Shown here: piece by piece, positions 1 to 11,800 of the stretch
How positions within the stretch are numbered: position 1 is the first letter of the stretch
Layout: every line of letters starts with the position of its first letter
Source: Grammothele lineata
Taxonomy: Eukaryota; Basidiomycota; Agaricomycetes; Polyporales; Polyporaceae
Assembly (NCBI GenBank): GCA_002150815.3
Contig: NDFF03000176.1
Coordinates: forward strand, 1-51,959
Reading direction: 5' to 3'
DNA length: 51,959 nt
Made by a program: the position numbers and the translations under genes
The notes under the pieces: generated by a model
What the model was told of the DNA's origin: nothing
What the model saw: only the letters and a program-made list of their open reading frames with translations
Databases searched by the model: none

Positions 1-630
1 GCACCTGATCATCACATCAGTTGGTTTACCCTAAGCCGGCATACTCCCTCCCCTAGGCCCGCTTTCCGAAAGCCCAACATCGCTATCCACCGCACCTACG
101 TATAAAACTACGCTTTTCTCTATTCCCCGAAACAGCAGAGAGCTCTCCGCCTGTAATCTACCAAGTCCTTCAGCGCCAATGACCCACTGTGCGCCTCGGC
201 TATTTCCCGCCTGCCGCGTGATGCCGCCCGCCACGCCTCCAAGGCGCCTGCCCCTGGCCGACGTCCTCGGCAACCGGGATCACCGGCGCGACACCGTTGC
301 CGCCGTCGCGCCCCCCGCGCGCACTGGTCGGCGCTCGTCGTGCCCACGCTCGTGCACGCTGTCGGGCACGATGAGCTCCTCTATCTCTCTCCCCTCGCAT
401 CCGCTCCCCGCGCTTTTTTGTACAGTAGTAGATCATAATAAATTATGCTTATTCCACCTGTTACTTGGATGATACAAGGTTCCGATCTAATAGTACTGAA
501 CATGTTCTTCCGGGAGGGCATGGTGCCTCCGGAAGCTGTATGACCACGGCATTTTCGTGTATCCCTTCGCTTCCTTCTGCATTATTGCATAGTACACTGG
601 GCATACTCACCCTGATAGATCCGGAAGTGC
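1..630. repeat. Left arm of the 1-2008 inverted repeat
   Basis: Reverse complement of 1383-2008. A smaller near-palindrome is nested at about 509-537 (CTTCCGG / CCGGAAG ends, GAGG-GCA / TGCCTC inside) and is present in both arms. The small open frames in the arm are mirror copies of each other and are not credible genes. Confidence 0.8.
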
Positions 631-1382
631 TGTGCAAATGATCCATGCCCTCACTACCCTATTGATACCTACTAATCCTCCACCATATTGTATATGTTCC
701 TCCCTTGTGAGAGAGCTGAAAACTTAAACATTGATTTGTAGTAGTTACTCATACACTATCCACGCATGTCATTCACTATCGGACAATGCCCTGTATATAG
801 ATCTCAGTGAGACTGCAGGAGCAGTAATCAGCCTACCGAAAGAGATCAGGCAGTCAGTTTGAAGATCGCAAGGCAGTGCCATGTTCACCTCATCTGTGGC
901 TTTCTATGAAGCCCAGAACCAGATGAAACGGTGGGGAACTCGATGAGAAACAGCCGGTGGAGTGCAAAATGCACCTTGATGTACACAAGTGTGTACGGAA
1001 TCCCGTGCACAGCTTGACAATCCGGGTGTCATGAACTCATTTTGACACTGTTCCGACCATAACATCCTCATTCCTTCACGGTTCTTGTTGGTTTTGGGCT
1101 CATTTTAAAGCTACATATCAGGGCTGTGTGACCATATAAATTCTGCGGGGATGCAATGATCCTCTAGATCTGTAGGTGAGTAGGATGACTCGTACACATA
1201 CATGTATGGGTGCATCCATGGAGAGCTCCAATCATAGATATAAGTACTACAGAATACACGGTACATTTATACCACTATACTCACCAAAATGCGCCCGCTT
1301 ATCTTGCTTGGACCATAGTTGAGAGATGCATGAATCACCTAGTAAGGGGAGGTCAGTAGGTGTTGCACAGTGATTGGAAATG

Positions 1383-2008
1383 CTTCGGATCTATCGGGAT
1401 GAGTATGCCCAGTGTACTATGCAATAATGCAGAAGGAAGCGAAGGGATACACGAAAATGCCGTGGTCATACAGCTTCCGGAGGCACCATGCCCTCCCGGA
1501 AGAACATGTTCAGTACTATTAGATCGGAACCTTGTATCATCCAAGTAACAGGTGGAATAAGCATAATTTATTATGATCTACTACTGTACAAAAAAGCGCG
1601 GGGAGCGGATGCGAGGGGAGAGAGATAGAGGAGCTCATCGTGCCCGACAGCGTGCACGAGCGTGGGCACGACGAGCGCCGACCAGTGCGCGCGGGGGGCG
1701 CGACGGCGGCAACGGTGTCGCGCCGGTGATCCCGGTTGCCGAGGACGTCGGCCAGGGGCAGGCGCCTTGGAGGCGTGGCGGGCGGCATCACGCGGCAGGC
1801 GGGAAATAGCCGAGGCGCACAGTGGGTCATTGGCGCTGAAGGACTTGGTAGATTACAGGCGGAGAGCTCTCTGCTGTTTCGGGGAATAGAGAAAAGCGTA
1901 GTTTTATACGTAGGTGCGGTGGATAGCGATGTTGGGCTTTCGGAAAGCGGGCCTAGGGGAGGGAGTATGCCGGCTTAGGGTAAACCAACTGATGTGATGA
2001 TCAGGTGC
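1383..2008. repeat. Right arm of the 1-2008 inverted repeat
   Basis: Mirror of bases 1-630; it ends with the reverse complement of the first window bases (terminal GATCAGGTGC). A second internal hairpin pairs CTCATCGTGCCC (about 1631) with GGGCACGACGAG (about 1663). Confidence 0.8.
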
Positions 2009-2586
2009 CGTGGCGTTATGACAGATTGGACAGATTGCTGACTGGAGAGTAAGTCACGCGCGCTGCTCGAGCCTGTAGGAGCACCGTACACGGCGTTAAC
2101 GCCGTTGAAAGGAGTTTGCATAGTCTTGAGAATGCTCGCAAAGTGAATTTTAAACCGAATTGAGCGTCGTGCGGTGATAGAGTCATAGGTTGGCCACTGA
2201 GGGTAAGGACCAAGTCCAGGCGAGGGCAAACGGTGTTCGAGACGTCGTTGGACGGCGCACGTGGCAGCCACGCGAAACTACGGGCTTTGCCGTGATGAAG
2301 CGCCTCTCGGACTCCGAGGAGTTGCTCCCCACTCAGAAGCTGGAATCCCTCCGTCTTCTTCCTGTCATGGCTACGCCTCTTCCTCGCGGGAGCGGAGCCC
2401 CAGATACTGCAGGCATTACGTGGAATAAACGAAGTGGGCGCACAACTTCAATATGAGCGACGTTTAGTGACGTCTTTCCACAGAAACTGAATACTACCAA
2501 GTTCTCATTCGTTCAACTTGTGCCAACTCATGATCAAAACACGCGCAGACCGCTACAGTGATTCAAGCATCCTTCGAAGGATTCTC
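2009..2586. other. Intergenic, 3' of GST copy 1
   Basis: No gene could be supported. An 88-codon plus-strand frame at 2190-2456 lacks family resemblance or splice support. The stretch holds the 3' flank of the minus-strand GST gene and the junction with the foldback element. Confidence 0.5.
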
Positions 2587-3462
2587 CTAGTAGTCGATCA
2601 AACTCGCGCGCAACTCTAGGCAGCGCTTGACTGTGTCCCTCTCCATTAGCTTTTGGTGCCACCTGTACGAATCTCCGTCAGCATTCCCCCGTCCAGCAAA
2701 ACCAAAACACGAGCGTCGGGCGGAAACGCAGGGCCGGAGAAGGACATACGCGTAAAAGTGAGGGAACTCCTTCTCGGCATCGCATACTTCCTTGACACTG
2801 AAATCGAGCGCGCGGTAATTCCAGTTGACGAACGCGATGTCCGCGATCGTGCACTTTCCGCCGACGAGGTACTCCCGGTCGGCAAGCACGGTGTTAAGCA
2901 CGGCGAAGACGCGGAGAGTTTCATCCTGGTACCGCTTGATGACACTCTGTACCCGGTCGGGGTGGAAGCGCATGAACCAGAACGCCTGGCCAAAGTACGG
3001 CCTGGGGTGCAAGCGTCAGCCTTTCCGCTTTACGCGTGAGAGAAAGGACACGCACCCCTGTCCGGACGCCTGGAAGAAAAGCCACTGAAGCAGCGTGTAC
3101 TTGTCCTTCTCATCCGTCACGGTAAGCTTCTTCTCGGGATCATATTTGTCGACGAGGTACAGGAGGATCGCGCTCGACTCCCAGATGACGAAGTCGCCAT
3201 TCTGGTGGTCCACGAGCGCGGGGATGCGCCCGTTGGGGTTCAGCTTCGTGTACTCGGGAGCCTTGTGCTGCTTCTTGGAGAAATCGAGATAGACGGGCTC
3301 GTAGGTCAATCCGAGCTCTTCGAGCACCATTGCGACTTTCCTGGAACATCAGAGGTCGTGATAAGTGTGAGTGCAGGCCGTGAGTTTGGTAGAAGGCTCT
3401 ACTTACCAGCCGTTAGGGCCGCCGGTGTGAGTGTAGAGGGTAAATTGCTTTCCGTGAGACAT
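2587..3462 (-). CDS. Glutathione S-transferase, Ure2p-like class (copy 1)
   Basis: Conjugates or reduces electrophiles with glutathione, probably in the cytosol. Four exons on the minus strand: 3462-3407, 3340-3056, 3001-2750, 2662-2587 (222 aa). Donors are GTAAGT, GTGCGT and GTATGT, and every acceptor ends in CAG. The start gives MSHGKQFTLYTHTGGPNGW, the typical N-terminal thioredoxin-fold start of fungal Ure2p-type GSTs. The Asn17-Gly-Trp segment is the usual glutathione-activating region. NPNGRIPALVDH (cis-Pro loop) and WESSAILLYLVDKYD follow in the G-site domain; residues from about 115 (GPYFGQAFWFMRFHP) form the helical C-terminal domain. Length is normal and the frame is intact. The third intron is 87 nt and stop-free, so its retention would not break the frame. 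Paralogue of the gene at 4700-5596. Class assignment is by recalled family pattern. Confidence 0.93.
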
Positions 3463-4699
3463 GATGCTATATAGCTGAGTAGAGTGAGTGCGGACTTGAG
3501 TGATTTTGGGAGCTGTGGAAAAGGCGACGGTGTTGTGCTGATAGACAACATCGTCTCGCGAGCCTTATATATGCGCCTCAAAGGAAGGTAATCTCGCCAT
3601 GCCAGTGCGTGCATGTAACGTGGCGGGGCAAAGATGGCTCTGAGAGCAGAGACTTCGGCTTCTCAGCTCTACTCAGTCAAAGGAGTGGTCCGTCAATCAG
3701 TGGCTTAGTGGCTGGTATAGCGCTTACCAACCAACGAGTCATGCGGGAACCTGCTTTGTCTGCGGAACTTCCGCCGATGAATCAGCAGTGGACCTCCCTG
3801 TAGCGTTCCCATCCGGGGTTAACATGGCATCAACCGAATGATAGCGCCGGCGGCAATGGTTGACTGGATACCCACAGAGCAGTCTTGTGCGCGAAGCTTG
3901 GTGTTAGCTTCCGAAGCAACGACACGCAAGTGGAGGCTGCAAGCGTTGAGCGGTGGCTGAGTAACGGGTACGGTGCCTGGCGATCTGTCAGCTCCAGCAC
4001 CAGTCGCATTACTGATCAGCGTACTTACTCCCAGACACAGTGCGAGAAGCGTACATATATGCGGAGAGCTTGAGTCGCATGACACCCGTGGATTCACAGA
4101 ACACGTATCTGAGGTGATTCGACCCCAAATTGAAAGTGGCCCTCTCCTCCTTGGATTTGTTGCGGCGGTCGATCGAGGAGTCCGGAGTTCAGTGCGACGT
4201 TACGCTTTTAACGGCTGTACCGCTGCCAGTGGACTAGGCCGCCTGCAGCAAGGTCGTCTCGCGTCCTATGCATTAGCCTTCACATCCAGCTGACCGTGAA
4301 GTGTTGTCGGGCTCTACCTCTGGAGTAGACTAGGATGCGGAATGATCATGGTCGACTTTCAACAGCGGTAGACAAGCGCCGAGAGCTGGGCAAGCGCTGG
4401 AGCCGCCCGCGTGGCCGCCACGCGACGATATGGTAACTCAGGAAACAGCCTGAGCAGTGAGCAAGACCGAGCCACTTGAAACTTTCGCGACCACAGTCGT
4501 CACCGACTTCTTTCCCACCTGTCGAAACTTGACTGCGCCTAAGGCTGGAGTAACCATGTTATACTGATATATAGCTAGTAGATATCTGCACTACTAGTCT
4601 TGCTAGCTGCTACATGACTCCTCAGGAACTAAAACAGGTCTGCTTTCGATTTCCCAACAACGCGAGCGTCCCCTCGAAACCCCTGCGGTTTCCTAGTGT
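3463..4699. other. Intergenic between the GST copies, with a duplicated promoter flank
   Basis: No gene seen. The part from about 3720 to 3805 resembles 5875-5950 upstream of GST copy 2, sharing GCTTTGTCTGCG and GAATCAGCAGTGG at matching spacing. Similarity may continue weakly near 3955-3985 and 6070-6095. The tandem duplication therefore included several hundred bp of promoter. Confidence 0.6.
3563..3573 (-). promoter_or_regulatory. TATA-like box of GST copy 1
   Basis: On the minus strand the sequence reads CATATATAAGG followed by CTCGCGA, about 100 bp upstream of the GST start codon. The same TATATAAGGCTC block sits at the same distance in front of GST copy 2, so it is conserved between the duplicates. 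Confidence 0.6.
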
Positions 4700-5596
4700 T
4701 CAGCCCGGGATCATGCTTGCGCGGAGCTCCAGGCAGCGCTTGACCGCGTCCCGCTCCATGAGCTTCTGGTGCCACCTATGCACGAGGCGTTATCAGCATC
4801 TGTCATAACTAGTGCCATTCGCCAGGGAGGCAAACGGCAGCAATGACGCAAGAAACAGACGTACGCGTAGAAGTGCGGGAACTCCTTCTCCGCATCGCGC
4901 ACGTCTTTGACGCTGAACTCGAGCGCGCGGAAGTTCCAGTTGATGAAAGAGATGTCCGCGATGGTGCATTTCCCCCCGACGAGGTACTCCCGGTCGGTGA
5001 GGACGGTGTTGAGCACGCCGAAGACGCGGAGGGTCTCGTCTTGGTACCGCTTGATGGCGCTGTCGATCTTCTCGGGGTGGAAGCGCATGAACCAGAATGC
5101 TTGTCCGAAGTATGGGCTGCGTGCGTACGCGTTAGCTTCGCCATCCCTACATGATCAAAGAGGAGGAAGGCTCACCCCTGCCCTGACGACTGGAAGAAGA
5201 GCCACTGGATAAGCGCGTACTTGTCCTTCTCGTCCACAACGCTCATCTTCCCCTCGGGATCGTACTTGTCGACGATGTACAGGAGGATCGCGCAGGACTC
5301 CCATATGACGAAGTCGCCGTTCCGGTGGTCGACGAGCGCAGGGATGCGTCCGTTCGGGTTCAACGTCTTTGTGAACTCGAGCAGGGCGGGGTCCTGCTTG
5401 TTGAAGACATCGAGGTAGACGGGCTCGTAGCTCAGCCCGAGTTCCTCGAGCACCATCGCCACTTTCCTGTCAAAGGGGGATGGTTAGAGGTGAGCATGCA
5501 TGACGGCCACTGAAAAGGATACGCGAGGAAGCAGACGTACCAACCGTTAGGGGCGCCGGCGTGGGTGTAGAGAGTGAATTGTTTACCGTGAGACAT
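4700..5596 (-). CDS. Glutathione S-transferase, Ure2p-like class (copy 2)
   Basis: Tandem paralogue of 2587-3462. Four exons: 5596-5541, 5466-5176, 5116-4865, 4775-4700 (224 aa). All three introns lie at the same codon positions and phases as in copy 1, with donors GTACGT, GTGAGC and GTACGT. The start reads MSHGKQFTLYTHAGAPNGW, keeping Asn17. NPNGRIPALVDH and WESCAILLYIVDKYD mark the glutathione-binding domain, and GPYFGQAFWFMRFHPEK opens the helical domain. Differences include a two-residue insertion near residue 45 and a shorter, different C-terminus (ASMIPG). Probably a cytosolic detoxification enzyme with slightly different substrate range (inference). Tandem expansion of this class is common in wood-decay fungi. 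Confidence 0.93.
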
Positions 5597-6494
5597 GATG
5601 ATATAGAGCTGAGGTTGAAAGGCGAGGATGAGCGAAACTTGGACTGAACGCTCTGGAGGAAATTCTGTGATGTGCCGGTAGACTCTGTCTTGAAGTCGAG
5701 AGCCTTATATATGTTCGCCTTGACGACAGGGTTCTTGGCCTACAAGGACATCTACGCCTTGGAACTGTGTCCCTGCGCAGACAGCTCAGACTCGGCAGAA
5801 CTTGCGTTTCCGACACGACTGTCGCCGGCTGCCAGAGAGTGTGACTCGTTCATCGACCGCTTAGCAGCTTAACGGAACCAACTTACTAACCAGTTGGCCA
5901 TGTGAGAGCGTGCTTTGTCTGCGACATGTCCATCAGTGAATCAGCAGTGGCGATCGCAGCACATTCATTCGGCCTTTTGTGGCGTTGGTCGAATGGAGGC
6001 GCGCGCGAGGGTGGTAGGCTGAGATTCTGCAACCTCACGGCCCCAGCAATCTTTGTATTCGCGTCGATTGGCGACTGAGTAATGGTACCTGAATTTTAGC
6101 AGACGACGTACGACCTTTACCAATGGATACGGCGCCTATCTATAATCGGCTTCTACGGGGAGTCATGTAGACGGGAATCTCGATGTCGCCGAGGGCGTTC
6201 AATGAGCCTGGAAGTGCCGGTGGTTACAAAGTGTACAGGTGCTTTTGGTGACCAGACGCGAGCGGAGTTTGAGCTAGGTGTGATTGTATGCGCCATGTGT
6301 CGACGCCGATTGTTGGGTGTGTGCCACTGGGCTCGTAAGAGCCATTCTATTGGTTCGTGTATAGCGTGTACTAGCGTACGTGGCGTTACAGTCACAGTCT
6401 ATCCTGATTCCTGCCGACGTAGAACCCATCGTGAGATATAACCGATACGGAACGCCGATACTAAACTTACCGGCATCGAGTAACCGTTGAGTCA
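5597..6494. other. Intergenic, promoter of GST copy 2 and 3' flank of the MFS gene
   Basis: Contains the GST copy 2 promoter with the duplicated segment at about 5875-5950. The rest, about 6000-6494, has only short unsupported frames. Confidence 0.5.
5703..5713 (-). promoter_or_regulatory. TATA-like box of GST copy 2
   Basis: Minus strand ATATATAAGGCTC, about 107 bp upstream of the start codon at 5596; the same motif and spacing as in GST copy 1. Confidence 0.6.
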
Positions 6495-8288
6495 TTACGC
6501 AACGTCCACTCTCTCTGTCTCGACCGCGCTCACATCCTCCTCCCGTCTCCTCATCCGCCGAAATCGCCCAAACCTTACGAGGCTCACCTTCCCAGCAAGG
6601 GCGGCCCCACAGAGGACGATCGTGCCCCCAGCCATCAGGAAGCCCGTGAAGAGAATGAGCGCGCGGAAGTGCGTCTCGTCTGGCGTGCGGAGGAGCGCGC
6701 CACCCGTGGGGGTACCAACGAGGGTCGCGATCGCGAGGAAGATGTAGACGGAGCCTGGAGGTGTGGGGTGAGTATGGAGCGCATATACCCGGTCAGAGAG
6801 CTTGGGGAGTGTGAGGGACGTAGAGGAGGGGCACGTACCGAGGCGTGCGCCGTACACTTCGCGCGGGGTGATGGTGGCGATGTAGGTCGCGAGGAGCGAG
6901 ACGAAAGCGCCTGTATGCGATGCAAAAGTAAGCAAATGAGTGCTCTCGGAAGACCTCAAGAGCGTAACATACCTGAGAAGAGGCCATAGAGCGCGGAGAA
7001 GGCGATGATGGTGGCGGCATTATGCGAGGGAAGCCACAAGGCGAAAACAGAGATCGTACAGAGTGCACAGATAGGTATGAAGACTTTGAGGCTGGTCGAA
7101 AATTGTCAGCTTACGTAGTCAACGTAGATAATCTACTGGTTAGTGACGCACGAGCCATATCTATCGGCGAGGAGACCTGGTAAGACGCGAGAGAGGATGT
7201 TCATGGCATTGAGGATGGGGAGGAGATCGCTGGCGATGTCGGACGAGACGCCTCGGAAGTTGGCGTAGATCTGGAGGTAGAAGTAGGGGATGAAGAGCGC
7301 GTAGAAGAGCCTGAAAGGAGCGTTGAGCGCAACAAAAAGTATGGGTTGAAAGGAAAGACTAACAGGAAGCCGGCAATCGTGGCGAGAACATAACGGACGT
7401 CTTTGAAGCCCCGAAGATCAATAGCCGTACGCCACGAGATATTACCGGAGAGCGGGAGGCGTGTCCGTATCGTGAGACACGCAACAACAAAGCACAGTAG
7501 GATAATAAACCCAATGGCGCGCGTCGCCCATGGAAAGCCAACACGAGGGATCAGGTGCTGGAGGATTATGGGAAAGACGATGCCCCCGACAGCGCCACCG
7601 CTCAGGACGATGCCGATGACGAAGGCCCGCTTACGGCGGAACCAATGACTCATCACCGCTACACAGGGGTTAAACCTGAAGGTAAATCAGTGGAGATACT
7701 CAAAACGACACAACATACGTACATGAGGGCGATACCAAGCCCGAAGAGGACACCCTGAGAGAGGAAGAGCTGGTACGGCTGGTCTTTCTGGGAGAGTGAG
7801 ACTAGCATCATGGCGATGACGCATAGCAAGGATCCCAGCGGGACAAGGACCTGTACACTCTGTGAGCAGCAGATATGGCAGCCAGTGGCAAGAGAACGGA
7901 CACTTGTGCCGTATGCATCGAATATTCTGCCCGTGAGAGGACCGCAGCCGTAGAGGAAGAAGACTTGCAAGGAACCGATCAGGGAGATGGTGGCCGACGA
8001 GGACGAAGGAAGGAGCGTTGTCTCGTAGTAGTTTTGAAAGGCACCCTGGAAGACTGGTAAGAACAAGCGGGCAAAACGAGGGGGGATGAAAAAACGAACG
8101 TATGCGTTGATCATTCCCGCCGAGGCGAAGAGAGCAAGGGACGATCCCAAGACGACGGTCCACGCTTCCCTGCCTCCATCAGGAACGTGTTCTTCTTCAG
8201 CTGGAGCACGAAGAGCTGCTGCCGCGTCTACGGGACCCTGAGCGATTTCCGCCTGAGGACGGCAGTCTTGCTTTTCCTTGTCCGACAT
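6495..8288 (-). CDS. MFS transporter, monocarboxylate (MCT)-like
   Basis: Plasma-membrane major facilitator, probably moving a monocarboxylate or related solute (family-level inference). Eight exons: 8288-8100, 8045-7902, 7850-7723, 7675-7364, 7310-7152, 7091-6973, 6910-6839, 6754-6495 (460 aa). The cytosolic N-terminus (about 45 aa, charged) leads into GGREAWTVVLGSSLALFASA, the usual first helix of fungal MCT-like proteins. SLIGSLQVFF and GPLTGRIFDAYG follow, then LMFNPCVAVMSHWFRRKRAF, the MCT-type loop after helix 4. The second half carries ALFIPYFYLQIYANFRGVSS and ATITPREVYGARLGSVY. Splicing restores these motifs across exon joints, which supports the model. Introns 1 and 2 (54 and 51 nt) are multiples of three without stops, and intron 2 has a weak GTCCGT donor, so retention is possible. 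Diverges from the gene at 8871 across a 582-bp shared promoter. Confidence 0.88.
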
Positions 8289-8870
8289 TGCGGATCTTGG
8301 GGGTCAGGGCGGGTGCGAGAGAAAGGAAGGCATGTATCGAATGTTATAATCTCCCACTGGCGAGCGCTGGCCTAGTGCTGCGCGCGAGAAGAGGTCGGCT
8401 CATGTGCATGAGGCCGATGGAGACTTCGAGGAGCCGACGGCGGTCCGCCGGCATTCTGCAGGTCACGCTGATGAGAACACATCGACTAGGAGGTATACTT
8501 ACTGCGTGTGAACGTTGGGGTCTAGATAGAATGAGCTCCCTCTTTGTTGCATCATACGGCGCAGATGCTCTTTGGCGGCCGTGTGACTGGAAATGCTCTT
8601 GACCGTAGTGGACGAAGCAAGAGTAGAAAAGGTCCGTCTTCGAAATCGCGGTTGGCGAATGGACAAGCGCCCGTCAAACGTGGTCTGCACGTGGGCGGTT
8701 GGACAAGCTCGCGAGACACGCTCGGCGGGAAGACGCGCTTGACCTCTTCTCGCTCTCCCGTCTCTCCCGCCAGTAGCCCGTAGTCTGTCCCCGCCACCGC
8801 CGCCTTCACTAGATCTGCTCTGTGAGGTCGCTGGTCGACTATTGAGCCCGCTCGCACACTCGACATTACT
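8289..8870. other. Divergent intergenic promoter region
   Basis: Lies between the start of the MFS gene (minus) and the start of the Axl2-like gene (plus) and must carry both promoters. No clear TATA box or other named motif was found. Confidence 0.5.
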
Positions 8871-11800
8871 ATGCTCCTCGTTCTTTCCCTCGCTACCGCC
8901 ATCCTTGCCGCGGCTGCCTCCGAGGTCTCAGTCTCGCACCCTCTGGACGATCAGCTGCCTCCGATAGCGCGCATACACGCTCCTTACTCCTGGGCCTTCG
9001 CTCCCACCACATTCGCTTCTGACTCCAATGACCCTCTCACTTACTCCGCCTCTGCCCTCCCGTCTTGGGTTTCCTTTGACCCCTCAACTCGCACCCTCTC
9101 AGGCACCCCCGGAGACCAAGACGAAGGCACGCCCAAGATCACTATCACTGCTTCCTCTACTGGCGAGTCTGCATCGTCTTCTCTTACTCTCTGCGTCACA
9201 CCCTATCCTCCTCCGGAGCTGCACATTCCTATCCAAGACCAGTTCCACCCTCAAAATCCTTCCCTGTCTTCCGTCTTCCTGGTATCCAACACCTCTGCTC
9301 TCCATCAAGGGCGCCCGACCCTACGCATCCCGCCAAAATGGTCTTTCAGCGTTGGTTTCGATTATAACACCTTCGCCGCCCAGAGCAACCTCTTCTACTC
9401 CGCCAGCCAGGCCGACGGCTCCCCTCTCCCCGACTGGGTCAACTTCAACCCCCACGCCATGACCTTCAACGGTGTCACGCCCCACCCGGATACCTCCAAC
9501 ATCTCTATACCCCACACTGTCTCGCTAGCCCTGCACGCATCGGATCAGGAGGGCTATTCTGCCGCGTCTGCACCGTTCGACCTTGTCGTTGCCGATCACG
9601 ACTTCTCACTGGGCAACTCGTCTGACTCCAACTCGCTCCCTACTATCAACATCACCGTCGCCCAACCCTTTGAGCTCACGCTGAACTCTGCCGTCGACTT
9701 TGCGGGTGTACTTCTCGATGGCAAGCCTGTCGCACCGGACAACATCACTGCTCTCGATATCGATATCTCAAACCTAGAGAGCTGGCTCAGGTACGACCCC
9801 TCGTCTCGGCCTCTCAGCGGCGAGCCCCCTTCGGACTTCAGCAATGCTGTTCTTCCCGCCGTCATCACCTCCTCTGTCAACCAGACCCTCCATACGCAGG
9901 TCAAGCTTGATGCCGTGCCCTCGTTCTTCACCGACGACGAACTCGACCCGATCCTTGTGAACCCTGGAACACCTGTGACATTCTACCTGGCACAGTTCTT
10001 CTCCAACTCTTCTGACCTGGGCAACCCTGGCGACATCGAGTTCAACGCCTCATTCGACCCCTCCGACGCCGGCAACAGCCTGCAGTTCGACACGAGCAAG
10101 TCCCTCCTGACCGGCACCGTCCCCAAGGACGTCACGTTCCAACATATCGCCGTCGCCTTCACCGCCTACTCGCACGTCACGCACTCGACCTCGCACACCC
10201 GCCTCCCCATCTCGCTCTCCGCGGACGACTACGCGCACCAGCAGAACCGCCACGGGGGCGGGCTCTCCGCCGCTTCGCGCGCGAAGCTCCTCCTCGGGCT
10301 CAAGATCGGCTTCGGGATCGTCAGTGCGTTCATTGGCCTCGCGCTTGGGTTCGCTGCGCTCCGTCGGTGCGGGCGCGTACAGGACTCGGCGGTCGAGGGC
10401 GAAGAGGGAAGGCGCGCGTGGACGGCGGAGGAGAGGAAGTGGTACGGGATCGGGATCGAGGTCGGCGGGGAGCGCTACAGCCCGTCGATCAAGCAGGTCG
10501 ACGCCCTCGCTGCGGAGGGCGCGCGCCTGAGCCAGCCGTCTACGCCAACACCTGCAGGGGGGCCGTTCGGGATCGGGCTTTCCCGCATCCTTACGAGGAC
10601 CCTATCGAACGTTGCGCGCTCGCCGCTCAGCCCCGTCGGGCTCGCGACGAGCCCGCGGATGGTGAAGAAGGTCGAGTTCCTCGGGCGCGTGCGCGCGACG
10701 GCGCGCGTGGTGAGCGACAAGTACCGGCGCGTGGTGAGCGGGCCGAAGAAGCCCGTCATCTCGAAGCCGACGCTCATCCTCACCAGTGATGACGACAGCC
10801 ACAGCCGCGGCCATGGCCACCCAGGTGTGGACGGGCTCCCGGTTGTGATCGGAAGCGGGAGCGGGGAGTTTAGGATCGTGGACGAGATGAACGCGAGTCA
10901 GTATGCGCCCAGTGGGCTTTCGAGCCTCGCGGACTCGTCGCCCACGTCCTCGCACGAGGCTCCGTCCATCCCCCGACGCCGCGCCGACTTTGCGCGCCCC
11001 CAGCCGCAGACCCACACGCAGGTACACAGGATCTCAATCCCCGCCACGGCGCGCGTCGGCGGTCGCGAAAGGAACCGTGACTCAGGCGCGTCCTCCCTAG
11101 GGACTGCGGAGACGCACGAAGGCGAAGCTGTCGTGCAGCACGCGACGCGCGCGACCTCCGTCCGGAGCGGGGCGAGCGGGTTCTCGTTCCAGGTCGTCAC
11201 CCCCGGCGCGGCCGTGGTGACGGGGACGGCGGAGAGCGCGAGGCCGAGGCTGGTGCCGTTCACGAGCGCGACGCGCGTGCCGGTGCCGAAGATGCCTTCG
11301 TCGTTCTTCTCGCCTGAGATTGGGGCGGGGAGAGGCAAGGGGCAGGGGGAGGGCGAGGTGGAGGAGGGGCAGGGACAGGGAAAGACGAAGAGGGTTGTGA
11401 GCCAGATGGCGAAGGTGTTTAGAGGACAGGCGCAGGCGCAGGTGCAAGCACAGGCGGAGCTGCCGACCGCGACGAGCACGGACGAGCTCGCGACGGGCCT
11501 CGCGTACGTCCGCGCGCTGGGCGACGACGGCCAGAGCTCGCTGGGGCACTCGCTGAACGGTGCGCCCTCCCTGTCAATCCATGCTTATGCGATCAAAAGT
11601 ACTGACGTTGAGCGTCGACGTTGACAGCCGCCGAGCGCTCTCCCGCGCTGTCGCTCTCCTCGTTCGACTCCTCCCCCGACGGCCGCGCCCCAGCGACCGA
11701 GCGGGTCCTCGCGCGCACAGGCTCGCAGTTCCGTTTCCGCGTGCCGGTCGCCCCAGCTGCACTCACCGGGGGCGGGCGGCTGCGCGGCCTGGAGGCGCGC

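Larger units (their letters stand above)
1..2008. mobile_element. Foldback / long terminal inverted-repeat element
   Basis: The first ~630 bases are the reverse complement of ~1383-2008: base n pairs with base 2009-n. Identity looks essentially complete over ~600 bp, and the translations of the two arms match without change over several frames. The arms lose similarity around 612-630 / 1383-1397. The ~750-bp centre (about 632-1382) is AT-richer and has no coding sequence I can support. No transposase is visible, so this is either a non-autonomous foldback element or an inverted duplication. Base 1 already lies inside the arm, so the true left end and any target-site duplication are outside the window; the right arm ends at or after 2008. 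I do not recognise the family. Confidence 0.75.
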
